This document shows positions 25,415 to 34,263 of a stretch of DNA of 64,000 nucleotides, in pieces. Under the pieces are notes generated by a model. That model searched no databases, was not told the origin of the DNA, and saw nothing but the letters and a program-made list of their open reading frames with translations. The DNA is from CAJWPI01 sp964635015 (GTDB taxonomy: Bacteria > Pseudomonadota > Gammaproteobacteria > Magnimaribacterales > Magnimaribacteraceae), in assembly GCA_964635015.1 (NCBI GenBank), contig CAZWMS010000001.1, positions 1-64,000 on the forward strand. The letters are read 5' to 3'. Position numbers and translations under genes: made by a program. Numbering within the stretch: position 1 is the stretch's first letter; the number at the start of each line of letters is the position of its first letter.

Positions 25415-26539
25415 TCAAAATGTTTCTGGAAAAATTCTATTTAAACCCTGAGAAAAAAGCGCTAGTCCTTTTTTGAAGGTCTCAGTATTAGATCCCAATC
25501 CGATACGAATGTAACCATCCATACCAAAACTGCCACCTGGAACAAGGAAAACGCCTTCATTTTCTCTAAGATCGTGTACTAAATCAGAACTATTTATTGG
25601 CATTTTATATTTTATATAAACAAAACCTCCTGCCTTAGGTGGAATAAAACTTAATGTATTAGAGTATGGAGAGATCCAGTTATTAAATATCTCTAAATTA
25701 GTTGAAAGTAATTCTTTAGTTCTTGATCTAATTCGCTGTACAGTTTCTTTTTCAAGGACTTTTAAAGCAATATGTTGAGATAAGATGGAGCTAGCTATTG
25801 TAGTGTAATCCTTTAATCCCCATGCCTCCTCAATTAATTCTTCTTGAGTTGCGAGCCAACCTATCCTTATTCCAGGATTAGAGAAGCTTTTAGATAATCC
25901 TGATGTCACTATTGTCTTATTATAAAGATTTTGGAAACTAATGGTTTCATCATCTGAAAATTCAGCTCCAATGTAAACTTCATCTGAATGAATGTAAGCA
26001 CCTACTGAATCAGCAATGCTTACTATCTCTTCCATATCCGATTTTGTAATAATTGATCCAGTTGGGTTGTTGGGGTTGCATAGAGATATCAGTTTAGTCT
26101 TCTTTGAAATCATGGCTTTAAGCTTTTCTAAATCTAATGACCAATTTAGATCCTCTTCTAAATTAATAAAAGACACTTTAGCTCCTAATGATTCAGCAAC
26201 GCCACTGATTGAAAGATAATTAGGGGTCATCATGATTAGTTCATCTTGTCGAGATAAGAGTAAAAGAGCAGTTAAATATATAGCCTCAGATGAACCTGAG
26301 GTTACTAAAATATTCTTATAATCATAGTCTTTGTAGAAAGTAGATATTCTGCTTCTTAACTCTGGACTTCCCTGTGTGTAGCCATAGCTCATAGGTATAT
26401 TTACTAACTCGTCTATTTCTTTATCGGTCATTAACTCCTTTATTGAAAGTGGTTCTATGCCACTTTCTGTTAAATTCACTTCAACAGAATTTTCATGAAT
26501 AGACTGGATTCTCTCTAATTCAAAAGGTTTGGGCTTCAT
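25415..26539 (-). CDS. PLP-dependent class I/II aminotransferase
   Basis: A 374-residue fold-type I PLP enzyme. Visible are YGYTQGSPELRSRIS near residue 52, VTSGSSEAIYLT near 77, the substrate-carboxylate region CNPNNPTGS near 154, SDEVY near 183, and the PLP lysine in TSGLSKSFSNPGIRIGW near 213. The group includes aspartate-like and capreomycidine-synthase-like enzymes, so the substrate cannot be fixed. It is the fourth gene of the minus-strand operon that starts with the MATE exporter. Confidence 0.86.
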   Translation of the reverse strand: MKPKPFELERIQSIHENSVEVNLTESGIEPLSIKELMTDKEIDELVNIPMSYGYTQGSPELRSRISTFYKDYDYKNILVTSGSSEAIYLTALLLLSRQDELIMMTPNYLSISGVAESLGAKVSFINLEEDLNWSLDLEKLKAMISKKTKLISLCNPNNPTGSIITKSDMEEIVSIADSVGAYIHSDEVYIGAEFSDDETISFQNLYNKTIVTSGLSKSFSNPGIRIGWLATQEELIEEAWGLKDYTTIASSILSQHIALKVLEKETVQRIRSRTKELLSTNLEIFNNWISPYSNTLSFIPPKAGGFVYIKYKMPINSSDLVHDLRENEGVFLVPGGSFGMDGYIRIGLGSNTETFKKGLALFSQGLNRIFPETF

Positions 26540-26547
26540 TGGACTTA

Positions 26548-27321
26548 CTATTCTTTGGTAAAAATAGGCTCTCTTCTCTCATTAGAAGCAGAGATACCTT
26601 CTTTAAAATCTTTCGTTAGTTGTAATCTCTTCTGTTCTGATAACTCCCATTTGATGACCTTTTCTATGCTATCCGCCAAGCCTTCTCTAATAGTAAACCT
26701 AATTGCTTCAACCCCCAAAGGGCCTGCTGAACAAATTTCTTTAGCTAATTCTATAGTTTTTTTTCTAAGATCTTCTAAAGGAACTAGGTAATCAATTAAG
26801 CCCATTTTTAGTGCCTCTTCTCCTTTAATTCTTCTACCTGTCAGTAACATTAAGGCAGCATTCTGCTGTCCGACAACCCTCGGTAAAGTTATGGTAGTTC
26901 CAAAGCCTTGATGAAAAGCTAATCTTGAAAAATTTGCACTAAACCTCGCTTCTGAACAACCTATGCGGAAGTCTGCTACTAAGGCAACACCAAGGCCTCC
27001 ACCTATTGCACCACCTTGAATCGCAGCTATAACTGGTTTCTTATTTCTAAATAACCTTACAGCTTCCTTGTACAACTTACTAATGGGATCTATGTCATTT
27101 TGAAGGTTCTTTTCCCCGTAAAAATTAGCTCCTGCACAAAAATGTTTACCTTCAGAACAAAGTATTATGCACCTGCATTCGTCCAGTTCATCTAACTCAT
27201 GAAAAGCATCTGCAATTTCCCCAATTAATACAAAATCGAAAAAATTGTTTGGGGGTCTATGAATTTCGATTTTTGCTACATAATCTTCAATGTGTATAGA
27301 TATTTCATTGTAATCTTTCAT
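26548..27321 (-). CDS. Crotonase-family protein lacking both canonical catalytic Glu
   Basis: A 257-residue enoyl-CoA hydratase/isomerase homologue. The oxyanion-hole blocks HFCAGANF near residue 60 and GGAIGGGLGVALVADFRIG near 104 are clear. By alignment from memory to rat crotonase, the Glu144 position is Gly and the Glu164 position (QPE block) is Phe in SANFSRLAF. The protein therefore probably is not a simple hydratase; an isomerase, hydrolase or C-C lyase activity is possible. It lies 3 bases after the alkylsulfatase-like gene and 8 bases before the aminotransferase gene. Confidence 0.82.
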   Translation of the reverse strand: MKDYNEISIHIEDYVAKIEIHRPPNNFFDFVLIGEIADAFHELDELDECRCIILCSEGKHFCAGANFYGEKNLQNDIDPISKLYKEAVRLFRNKKPVIAAIQGGAIGGGLGVALVADFRIGCSEARFSANFSRLAFHQGFGTTITLPRVVGQQNAALMLLTGRRIKGEEALKMGLIDYLVPLEDLRKKTIELAKEICSAGPLGVEAIRFTIREGLADSIEKVIKWELSEQKRLQLTKDFKEGISASNERREPIFTKE

Positions 27322-27324
27322 GTT

Positions 27325-29028
27325 TTATTCCTTAAAGCTGTTAAAAAAAGAAATAACTTTTAACTTATTTCCTTTTACAGTTACTGCTCCCGAGGCTATT
27401 GAGACAGGAAGACTTCTAATGCCTACTAGAATCTCTTTCCAAATAGTTTCGGTAGTTTCTACTTCTATTCTATCTCCACTTATTTCAAAAGGTTGTATTT
27501 CTAATATCCCTTTTCGTAATATCAGTGAGTAAATCTTCGATGTATCTTTAAATTTAAGTAATAGGTATAAGTCTTTATCATATACTCTTTCAGCAACTAC
27601 ATTTACTTTTAAAGACTCTAAAAAGGCTTCTATAGGAAAACTCCTTATAGATTCTGAGTTTTGAGAAAGAATATCTAATTTCTTAAAAGAAGGTTTTAGT
27701 TCTTCTGCGCTACTCAAGTAATAATATTTTGCATTTGGATTACTTTGCTTTTCACCCAAAGCAATCAATGTTTTTTCTCTGATGGATAACACTTTTTTAT
27801 TTTTAGAATCTTCTTCAAGAAGATAGTCAGTAAGTTGCAATGTCCATTGCAATTCTCCTTTTAAAAAGGCCTCTTCTGTTATATGAAGTAATGATTGCCA
27901 GCCGCCAGCTAAATCAATTATTTTTTTCGATTCTGTTTCAGGTGATAAAGGATTGAGAGATGTTGGGTTTCCATCAAACCATCCAAGATAGCCACTAAAA
28001 ACATTTCTAGCAGACCAAGAGGGAGATCCATAGAATTCTTTAAGAAATGGTGAAGAAATTAAGTGAGGAGGAAGGGTTAATAGGGAAGAAATTTCATTTG
28101 GGGTCATCCCTTTATTAATCATTCTTATAGTTTGATCGTGAACAAACTGGATTGCATCTCTATAATTTGTTAATTCGGTATGGATTAAATCTTTTCCAAT
28201 TAAAGGTTTAGTGTGACTTGGAATGAGGTATTCTGGATGAAGATATCTCATTTTGTCTATACTTTTTACCCAACTTACAAGGTCTCTATAAGGAGTCCCT
28301 CTTATGGTATATAGATTAGGAAAAGCCTTATAAAAATTATCTCCAGGAAATAGTGCTTTTTTTTCCGGTATCCAAACAAATATCTGGTCATTTGTTTCTC
28401 CTGGAGCATGGAAGAGTTTAATGTCTATGCCTGCTATTTTAACTTCTAGTGATTCTTTAAAGGTCTTTGTGGGAGGAAGGTAACCCGTTGTATTACCTTT
28501 TCTTCCAATTTCTAGGAAATGTCCTATGCCATTATTTTCTATTTTTTCTAGAGGGAAAGTTGAACCAAACATCCTGTTTGATCGTTTACTAATAGCTGGA
28601 CGAAGAACACCGATTATACGATTTACATACTTCTCTGTACTTTCATGAGAATAAATCTCTGGATTATCATAGCTGTAGAATGCCTTTGCTCCAAAGGTAT
28701 GGTCCCCATGGTTATGAGTATAGATTATTGCAGTAATAGGGTTGGAATTAATTTTAGAAAATAGTTCTCTTATTTCATTTCCTTTTTCAACACTTCCTGT
28801 TGTATCAATAATTATATTGCCCCCATGTCCTTCAATTAAGATAGAGTTTGCTAAAGAATAGCCTATGGCTACATGTATTCCCTTGGTAACTTCTATAATC
28901 TCTTTCTTAAATTCTAATGTATGAGCTATTAAATCTTCATTTGTTTCTATAGGGGTATTATCAGAAGTTTCATTGCGGCCGCATGTCACAAGAGAAAAAA
29001 CTATTAGTACTATGAATAAATATCTCAT
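27325..29028 (-). CDS. Lipoprotein of the metallo-beta-lactamase alkylsulfatase family
   Basis: A 567-residue protein with a lipobox-like N-terminus (FSLVTC, Cys16), so probably a membrane-anchored lipoprotein facing the periplasm. The metal motif THNHGDH is at 104-110; HAPGETND near 208 and PSHTKP near 263 supply further ligands, as in SdsA1-type alkylsulfatases. A dimerisation helix region and an SCP2-like C-terminal domain follow. Those enzymes cleave primary or secondary alkyl sulfates, releasing sulfate and alcohol. Thr at -1 of the lipobox is less common than Gly/Ala/Ser. The sulfated substrate is not known. Confidence 0.85.
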   Translation of the reverse strand: MRYLFIVLIVFSLVTCGRNETSDNTPIETNEDLIAHTLEFKKEIIEVTKGIHVAIGYSLANSILIEGHGGNIIIDTTGSVEKGNEIRELFSKINSNPITAIIYTHNHGDHTFGAKAFYSYDNPEIYSHESTEKYVNRIIGVLRPAISKRSNRMFGSTFPLEKIENNGIGHFLEIGRKGNTTGYLPPTKTFKESLEVKIAGIDIKLFHAPGETNDQIFVWIPEKKALFPGDNFYKAFPNLYTIRGTPYRDLVSWVKSIDKMRYLHPEYLIPSHTKPLIGKDLIHTELTNYRDAIQFVHDQTIRMINKGMTPNEISSLLTLPPHLISSPFLKEFYGSPSWSARNVFSGYLGWFDGNPTSLNPLSPETESKKIIDLAGGWQSLLHITEEAFLKGELQWTLQLTDYLLEEDSKNKKVLSIREKTLIALGEKQSNPNAKYYYLSSAEELKPSFKKLDILSQNSESIRSFPIEAFLESLKVNVVAERVYDKDLYLLLKFKDTSKIYSLILRKGILEIQPFEISGDRIEVETTETIWKEILVGIRSLPVSIASGAVTVKGNKLKVISFFNSFKE

Positions 29029-29040
29029 CTCTCTAATAGA

Positions 29041-30417
29041 TTATACCTTTAATACTTTCATCCATCTTCTAGATCTAAATCTTATTATAAGAAGGACTCC
29101 TTTTATAAAATAATCAGCTATAAGGGCCGAAAATATCCAAGCAAGAGACAGCCCTAAGTAATAAAACAAAAATGCTATAGGGACTCTAACTAGCAATAAA
29201 CCTATTATTGTTATTATAAGAGGAGAGCGAGTATCTCCTGCCCCCCTTACTGAGCCTCCAAGAGCAAATTCAAGAGCCATAAAAGGTTGCATAATTGCCA
29301 ACATCCAAACAAATATAACTGCATAGTTAACAACCTCTGCATCATTTATAAAAAAGGAAGCAATAGATCTAGAAAAAATTGCAAGAACTAGTCCCAAAAC
29401 TCCCATTGATAACATTGTAAATCCGGCAGCTCTAAAGCCGCTCTTATAAGCACCATCAGGATCTTTAGCTCCCAAATATTGACCGGTGAGTGTTGAGCCA
29501 GCTATAGCAAAGCCCCACCCTACTGTAAATGAAAGCATCAAAACATTTACGCCTATGTTGTAAGCTGCTACTGCATCTGTTCCATACAAAGCTACAATCC
29601 AGAAAAAAGCTAACATTCCAAATTGGAATACAAATGACTCCATACCAGCAGGGTATCCGACTTCAAATAACTTTTTTAGTCTTTCAATTGACATTGATCC
29701 TTTATTTCCAATTGGGATGACAAGTTTTTTTCTGAACCATAAGGATAAGTAGATAACAGATCCAGTTGAAAAAGATATCCCCCCTGCCATAGCAGCACCA
29801 ACAACACCCAAGTTGGGCATTCCATAATGTCCATTAACCAATCCTAATAGTAGATATATATTGAGAATATTTGTAAAAACACCTATATACAGAGGAGTCT
29901 TGACATCACCAGCTGCACGTAGTGCTGTGGAAACAACCATTGAAATAGAAAACACAGGTGTAAAAAAAATTATAATTAAAAGATAGGTCACAGCCAATTT
30001 TTTAGTTTCCTGATCTAAGCCGAAAATTCCAATAACTTCTTCTGCATAAAGCCATAAGAAGAAAGTAGTTAGTAATGAAAAAATAAAACATATTCCTACT
30101 GAAGCTCTCATAACTTGGGCTGCCTCTTCTCTATTACCCGAACCAATGGCTCTTGCTACCAAAGCTGTTGTTCCAGCCATAACAGCCATTATCAACGCTT
30201 GGAAAACCCAAAATATTCTCTGGCCAGTACCTACAGCAGCAACCGGACCAGCTCCTAAATTACCAACGGCTTTTATTGCTACAAGCCCAACACTTGCAAA
30301 AAGTAGATTATTTAATATTGAGGGCCAAGCTAGACCCCATACACTTAACGATTCAGGATGAGATACTTCTTCTGAATCTACTTTAGGGTGATTCGTATTT
30401 TGGTTTACCTTGGACAT
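29041..30417 (-). CDS. MATE family multidrug/sodium antiporter
   Basis: A 458-residue inner-membrane protein with about 12 helices. Family marks are LSVWGLAWPSILNNLL at the start, VAAVGTGQRIFWVFQ near residue 54, GTTALVARAIGSGN near 74, and a repeat of the same pattern in the second half (GWGFAIAGSTLTGQYLGAK near 303). MATE proteins export cationic drugs or metabolites using Na+ or H+. I chose the ATG at 30417; an ATG at 30441 would add eight residues in the divergent promoter region. It is first in a six-gene minus-strand run. Confidence 0.87.
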   Translation of the reverse strand: MSKVNQNTNHPKVDSEEVSHPESLSVWGLAWPSILNNLLFASVGLVAIKAVGNLGAGPVAAVGTGQRIFWVFQALIMAVMAGTTALVARAIGSGNREEAAQVMRASVGICFIFSLLTTFFLWLYAEEVIGIFGLDQETKKLAVTYLLIIIFFTPVFSISMVVSTALRAAGDVKTPLYIGVFTNILNIYLLLGLVNGHYGMPNLGVVGAAMAGGISFSTGSVIYLSLWFRKKLVIPIGNKGSMSIERLKKLFEVGYPAGMESFVFQFGMLAFFWIVALYGTDAVAAYNIGVNVLMLSFTVGWGFAIAGSTLTGQYLGAKDPDGAYKSGFRAAGFTMLSMGVLGLVLAIFSRSIASFFINDAEVVNYAVIFVWMLAIMQPFMALEFALGGSVRGAGDTRSPLIITIIGLLLVRVPIAFLFYYLGLSLAWIFSALIADYFIKGVLLIIRFRSRRWMKVLKV

Positions 30418-30486
30418 AAGAGTGGTTGGGCATACTATCATATATACTAGTAGACCTGCTGACTGGTACTCTCTAAACTTAGCTAT

Positions 30487-31065
30487 ATGGCAAAGTTATA
30501 TTTTAATTACTCTTCTATGAATGCTGGAAAATCAACAGCTCTTCTTCAAGCCAATCATAACTACAAAGAAAGAGGAATGAATACAGTTTTGTATACATTT
30601 TTTGATGATGTAAGACATAAAAAAAATACAATAGTTTCAAGAATAGGATTGGAAGCTAAAGCATTTTCTTTCTCAACAGAAACAAATTTATTTAAAGAAC
30701 TACAAGAAGTTGTAAAGAAGAAAAAAATTCATTGTTTGCTTATCGATGAAGCACAATTCCTCACGAAAAATCAAGTAAAAGAAATAGGTAAAATTGTTGA
30801 TGAATTGGATATTCCTGTTCTTGCTTTTGGTATCAGAACTGACTTTCAAGGAGAGTTATTTGAAGGTAGTAAGTATTTATTAGCTTGGGCAGATAATCTC
30901 AAAGAAATTAAAACTGTTTGTTGGTGTGGTAGAAAAGCAACAATGGTGGTTAGGCTAGATAAAAATGGAAATATAGTCACTGAGGGGGAGCAGATAGAGA
31001 TAGGAGGAAACGAAAAATACATTCCTCTATGTAGAGCTCATTTTAATAACAGAGATTTAGGGTAA
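30487..31065 (+). CDS. tdk: Thymidine kinase
   Basis: A 192-residue type II thymidine kinase, which phosphorylates salvaged thymidine. The P-loop SSMNAGKSTALLQ is at 9-21, the Walker B-like LLIDEAQFL near 93, FGIRTDFQGELFEGS near 118, and the zinc ribbon uses Cys in VCWCGRKA near 144 and CRAHF near 184. Length is normal. The stop meets the stop of the convergent nucleoside transporter gene with no base between, so no terminator can sit there. Confidence 0.95.
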   Translation: MAKLYFNYSSMNAGKSTALLQANHNYKERGMNTVLYTFFDDVRHKKNTIVSRIGLEAKAFSFSTETNLFKELQEVVKKKKIHCLLIDEAQFLTKNQVKEIGKIVDELDIPVLAFGIRTDFQGELFEGSKYLLAWADNLKEIKTVCWCGRKATMVVRLDKNGNIVTEGEQIEIGGNEKYIPLCRAHFNNRDLG

Positions 31066-32316
31066 TTAAAGAATCCCAACAATAAAACCTGTCATACAAG
31101 AAGCAAGAAATCCAGCCCAAAGAGCTTTGATGCTAACAGCGATCAAATCTTTACGTCTTTCAGGTACCATAGCGCTCATGCCACTTAGAAGAATTCCTAC
31201 ACTGCTAAAATTTGCAAACCCGCATAAGGCATAAAGCATAATTAAATTGCTTTTTTCTGATAAGTTGTAAGAGTTAGTATCAGCAAGATATAAATAAGCT
31301 ACAAATTCATTCAATATAGTTTTAATTCCTAATAATTCACCTGCTGAGTGAGACTCAGCCCAAGGGATGCCCATACACCAAGCTATAGGAGAAAACAGCC
31401 ATCCAAAAATTCTTTCCATAGTCAGAGGTTGACCATAAATATCTGGCAGGACCCCTAAAGTTGCGTTAATTAAATAAACTAAAGCCATTACAACTATTAA
31501 CATTGCAGCTACATTCAAGAAAATTTCTATACCTGCTTGTGTTCCTCGAGTTAAAGCATCCATGCTACTCGAGTACATTTTTGACGAGTCTTCAGCAGGA
31601 AAATCTGTCTTAGTATCACTTGGAATTATCATGTTGGCATACATTATTCCGGCTGGTACAGAAATAAGAGAGGCTGTTAAAAAATGACCTATTAAACCTT
31701 CTCCATAAACAGGTAAAAGCAAGGTTGTGTATATCACCATTACTGATCCTGCTATTGTAGACATACCAACTGTCATTAAAATTAACAGTTCATTCTTAGA
31801 CATCGAAGATAAATAAGGTCGAACCAACAAGGGCGCTTCTACTTGTCCTAGGAAAACATTTGCCGTTGCGCCTAAACCTACTGGACCTCCTACATCAAGA
31901 GGTTTCTTAAAAATTAAAGAAAGAGCATTAACTAGTAAAGGCACTACCCTCCAGTGCCACAATAGTGCTGATATTGCTGACATGACAATAATTAAAGTTA
32001 AGCCACCAAAGGCAAAGATAAATGTACCTCCTTCGTTAATTATATTGAAAGGGGCATTGGGTGCATTATCAGCTAAATAACCAAAAACAAAGGCGGTACC
32101 ATAATCGTTAGCTTCTTTTAGAACTATTACTCCTTTAGCTAACCATTTAAAGAAATCTTGTATTAAAGGTAATTTAATTAACATCAAAGCTAACAGTACT
32201 TGGAGTAAGATTGCACTCACAACATATCGGATCTTAATAGCTTTTATATTTTCACTAAAAAGTGCTCCCAATAGAAGTAGAATTAAAAAACCAATAAAAG
32301 GTTGAAGGTATTCCAT
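31066..32316 (-). CDS. nupC: Concentrative nucleoside transporter (CNT/NupC family)
   Basis: A 416-residue inner-membrane symporter for nucleosides. About ten hydrophobic segments are visible. Family blocks are FGYLADNAPNAPFNII near residue 73, VFLGQVEAPLLVRPYLSSMSKNEL near 154 in two pieces, GTQAGIEIFLNVAAM near 255 and CGFANFSSVGILLSGMS near 366. The GQVEAP motif binds the nucleobase. CNT members use Na+ or H+. Placement against tdk and near an adenosine-kinase-like gene indicates a small nucleoside salvage locus. Confidence 0.93.
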   Translation of the reverse strand: MEYLQPFIGFLILLLLGALFSENIKAIKIRYVVSAILLQVLLALMLIKLPLIQDFFKWLAKGVIVLKEANDYGTAFVFGYLADNAPNAPFNIINEGGTFIFAFGGLTLIIVMSAISALLWHWRVVPLLVNALSLIFKKPLDVGGPVGLGATANVFLGQVEAPLLVRPYLSSMSKNELLILMTVGMSTIAGSVMVIYTTLLLPVYGEGLIGHFLTASLISVPAGIMYANMIIPSDTKTDFPAEDSSKMYSSSMDALTRGTQAGIEIFLNVAAMLIVVMALVYLINATLGVLPDIYGQPLTMERIFGWLFSPIAWCMGIPWAESHSAGELLGIKTILNEFVAYLYLADTNSYNLSEKSNLIMLYALCGFANFSSVGILLSGMSAMVPERRKDLIAVSIKALWAGFLASCMTGFIVGIL

Positions 32317-32318
32317 AA

Positions 32319-33254
32319 TTAAATTAATTTAATTTCTTTTAATCTTTGTTGCAGAAAGTCTTCTGCCAGTATAGTCTTTTGATACCTTCTTGGATTGTCT
32401 TCTGTACAAAATATATCTAAGGTCTCAATCAACCAATCAGGATTGGGATGCACAAAGAATGGTATAGAATATCTTGAGTTATTTTTAGATTGATCTAAGG
32501 GGGCAACTACCCTGTGTGTTGTTGAAATTAGCTTATGGTTAGTAAACCTTTGTAACATATCTCCTATATTGCACAACAAGATATCGTGATCTACACTAAC
32601 TGGAATCCAATCTTTATTTTTATTCAGGATCTCTAATCCTGGTTGGTGACCTCCAATCAGTAGAGTTATTAGATTAATGTCCTCGTGGGCTCCAGACCTT
32701 TCACCTTTTTCAGAACCTTCTACTGGCGGGTAGTGAATGGATCGCATTACACTATTTCCCTCATTAGCACATTTAACAAAATAATCTCCCCCTATGTCTA
32801 GATAGTTGGCTATGGCCTTTAAAAGAGATTGTCCTAACAAATCAAATTGGTGAAAAAGTTCTGATATCTTTTCCTGAAAATTTTCTATTTCATTTACCCA
32901 CTTATTTGCAGGCATCCATTTTTTAAATTTGTGCCCACTCTCAAGAATTCTACCTGTTTGCCAGAATTCTTTTAAATCTGCATCATAACCTCCTTTTGGG
33001 GTTTCAATCATCATTGGTGTATAACCTCTGGCACCCCCTAGATTTGGTTCAAAGAACTTCAATTTTTCTTCTTCTGGAAAGCTGAAGAATGTTTTAAACA
33101 TTTCTAACACTTCAGTTGTTAAGGACTCTTCTATTGTGTGATTAGAAAATGCACAAAAGCCAGATTCTTCAAAGCTTTTGCCTATCTTATTACAAAATTC
33201 TTCAGGATTCTCTTCTAAAAGTTTGAGTGACAAAGTAGCAAATGGTGCAGACAA
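32319..33254 (-). CDS. Isopenicillin-N-synthase-like 2OG-Fe(II) oxygenase
   Basis: A 311-residue oxygenase of the IPNS/1-aminocyclopropane-carboxylate oxidase class. An N-terminal domain (EESGFCAFSNHTI near 29) precedes the catalytic fold. Iron ligands are in SGAHEDINLITLL near residue 188 (H-x-D) and STTHRVV near 244, and the 2-oxoglutarate Arg in NSRYSIPFFVHP near 260. The substrate is unknown. The start is TTG. It follows nupC upstream by 2 bases and shares the strand, so the two may be one transcript. Confidence 0.84.
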   Translation of the reverse strand: MSAPFATLSLKLLEENPEEFCNKIGKSFEESGFCAFSNHTIEESLTTEVLEMFKTFFSFPEEEKLKFFEPNLGGARGYTPMMIETPKGGYDADLKEFWQTGRILESGHKFKKWMPANKWVNEIENFQEKISELFHQFDLLGQSLLKAIANYLDIGGDYFVKCANEGNSVMRSIHYPPVEGSEKGERSGAHEDINLITLLIGGHQPGLEILNKNKDWIPVSVDHDILLCNIGDMLQRFTNHKLISTTHRVVAPLDQSKNNSRYSIPFFVHPNPDWLIETLDIFCTEDNPRRYQKTILAEDFLQQRLKEIKLI

Positions 33255-33323
33255 TATAACAACCTCATGTAAATAAGAGTTAAAATTCTATACGAAAATT
33301 AAAGAAAATACTTAGTATATTAT

Positions 33324-34220
33324 ATGGTAAAAATCTATGGTTTTGGAAACGCATTAATAGATATTGAAATTTCTCTATCTGAACAAAAATTACTTTCCTT
33401 GGGAATTGCTAAAGGCAGTATGGTTCATATCAGTGCTGAGCAAAAGAATACATGGCTTAAAAGATTTAGTAGAGAAATAGTAAGCACTCAACCCGGAGGG
33501 TCAATTGCCAATGCTATTTATGCCGCCTCAAGTCAAAAATCTTACTGCACTTTTAGTTGCACTCTTGGAAATGATAAGGAAAAAGATCTTTTTTTAAATG
33601 GATTTGATAATGACCTTATTAATATATTCCATCAAAATTCTTATAAACAAACAGGAGTTTGTTTTATTTTTGTTACTCCAGACGGCGAAAGAACAATGGC
33701 ATCTCATTTATCAGCAAATGAGGACCTAGTTCCTGGTTGTATAGATAAAAATTTTCTTTCTAAAAGTGACTGGTTAATTTTTGATGCCTTCTCTGTTTGT
33801 ACAAAAAATGGATTTAAAACTGCTAAATATGCTTTAAATATTGCTAAAGAAAATAAATTAAAAGTTGGGTTTGGTTTAGCAGATATTAATTTAGTTGAAT
33901 CAAATAAAAGTGAGATTTTGTGGGTTTTATCTCAATCGATAGACTTAATTGCAGGTAATGAAAACGAAATAAGTCTTCTAAAAGATTATATTCCTATTAA
34001 TACTAATGTTCTTTGTTCTTTAGGTTCTAAAGGCTGTAGATTTAATTCCATATACGCCAAAGTAAATTCAAATGTAAATATAGTAAATACCAATGGTGCT
34101 GGTGACGCTTTACTAGGTATCTTCTTATCTTATATAGATAATTTAGCAACGGAAAAAGCTCTTAGGAAAGCAGTAGACTATGCAACTCAAGTGTGTCAAA
34201 TTGGAGGTCCTCGTATATAA
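33324..34220 (+). CDS. PfkB-family kinase, adenosine-kinase-like
   Basis: A 298-residue ribokinase-fold sugar/nucleoside kinase. The N-terminal YGFGNALIDIEISLSEQKL and the QPGGSIANAIYAASS block near residue 57 match the bacterial adenosine-kinase-like group. The catalytic Asp is in TNGAGDALLG near 258. VCFIFVTPDGERTMASHL near 112 is also typical. Phosphorylation of a nucleoside such as adenosine is likely but other ribose-type substrates are possible. The length is ~30 residues shorter than most relatives. A strong terminator follows directly. Confidence 0.84.
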   Translation: MVKIYGFGNALIDIEISLSEQKLLSLGIAKGSMVHISAEQKNTWLKRFSREIVSTQPGGSIANAIYAASSQKSYCTFSCTLGNDKEKDLFLNGFDNDLINIFHQNSYKQTGVCFIFVTPDGERTMASHLSANEDLVPGCIDKNFLSKSDWLIFDAFSVCTKNGFKTAKYALNIAKENKLKVGFGLADINLVESNKSEILWVLSQSIDLIAGNENEISLLKDYIPINTNVLCSLGSKGCRFNSIYAKVNSNVNIVNTNGAGDALLGIFLSYIDNLATEKALRKAVDYATQVCQIGGPRI

Positions 34221-34252
34221 AAAAACGCCACTAAAAAAGTGGCGCTTTTTTT
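34218..34252. terminator. Strong bidirectional terminator
   Basis: A perfect 7-bp stem, CGCCACT (34226-34232) with AGTGGCG (34238-34244), has an A5 loop, seven T after it on the plus strand and a run of A before it. It serves the PfkB gene on the plus strand and the TonB receptor gene on the minus strand. Confidence 0.9.
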
Positions 34253-34263
34253 AAATGATTATC

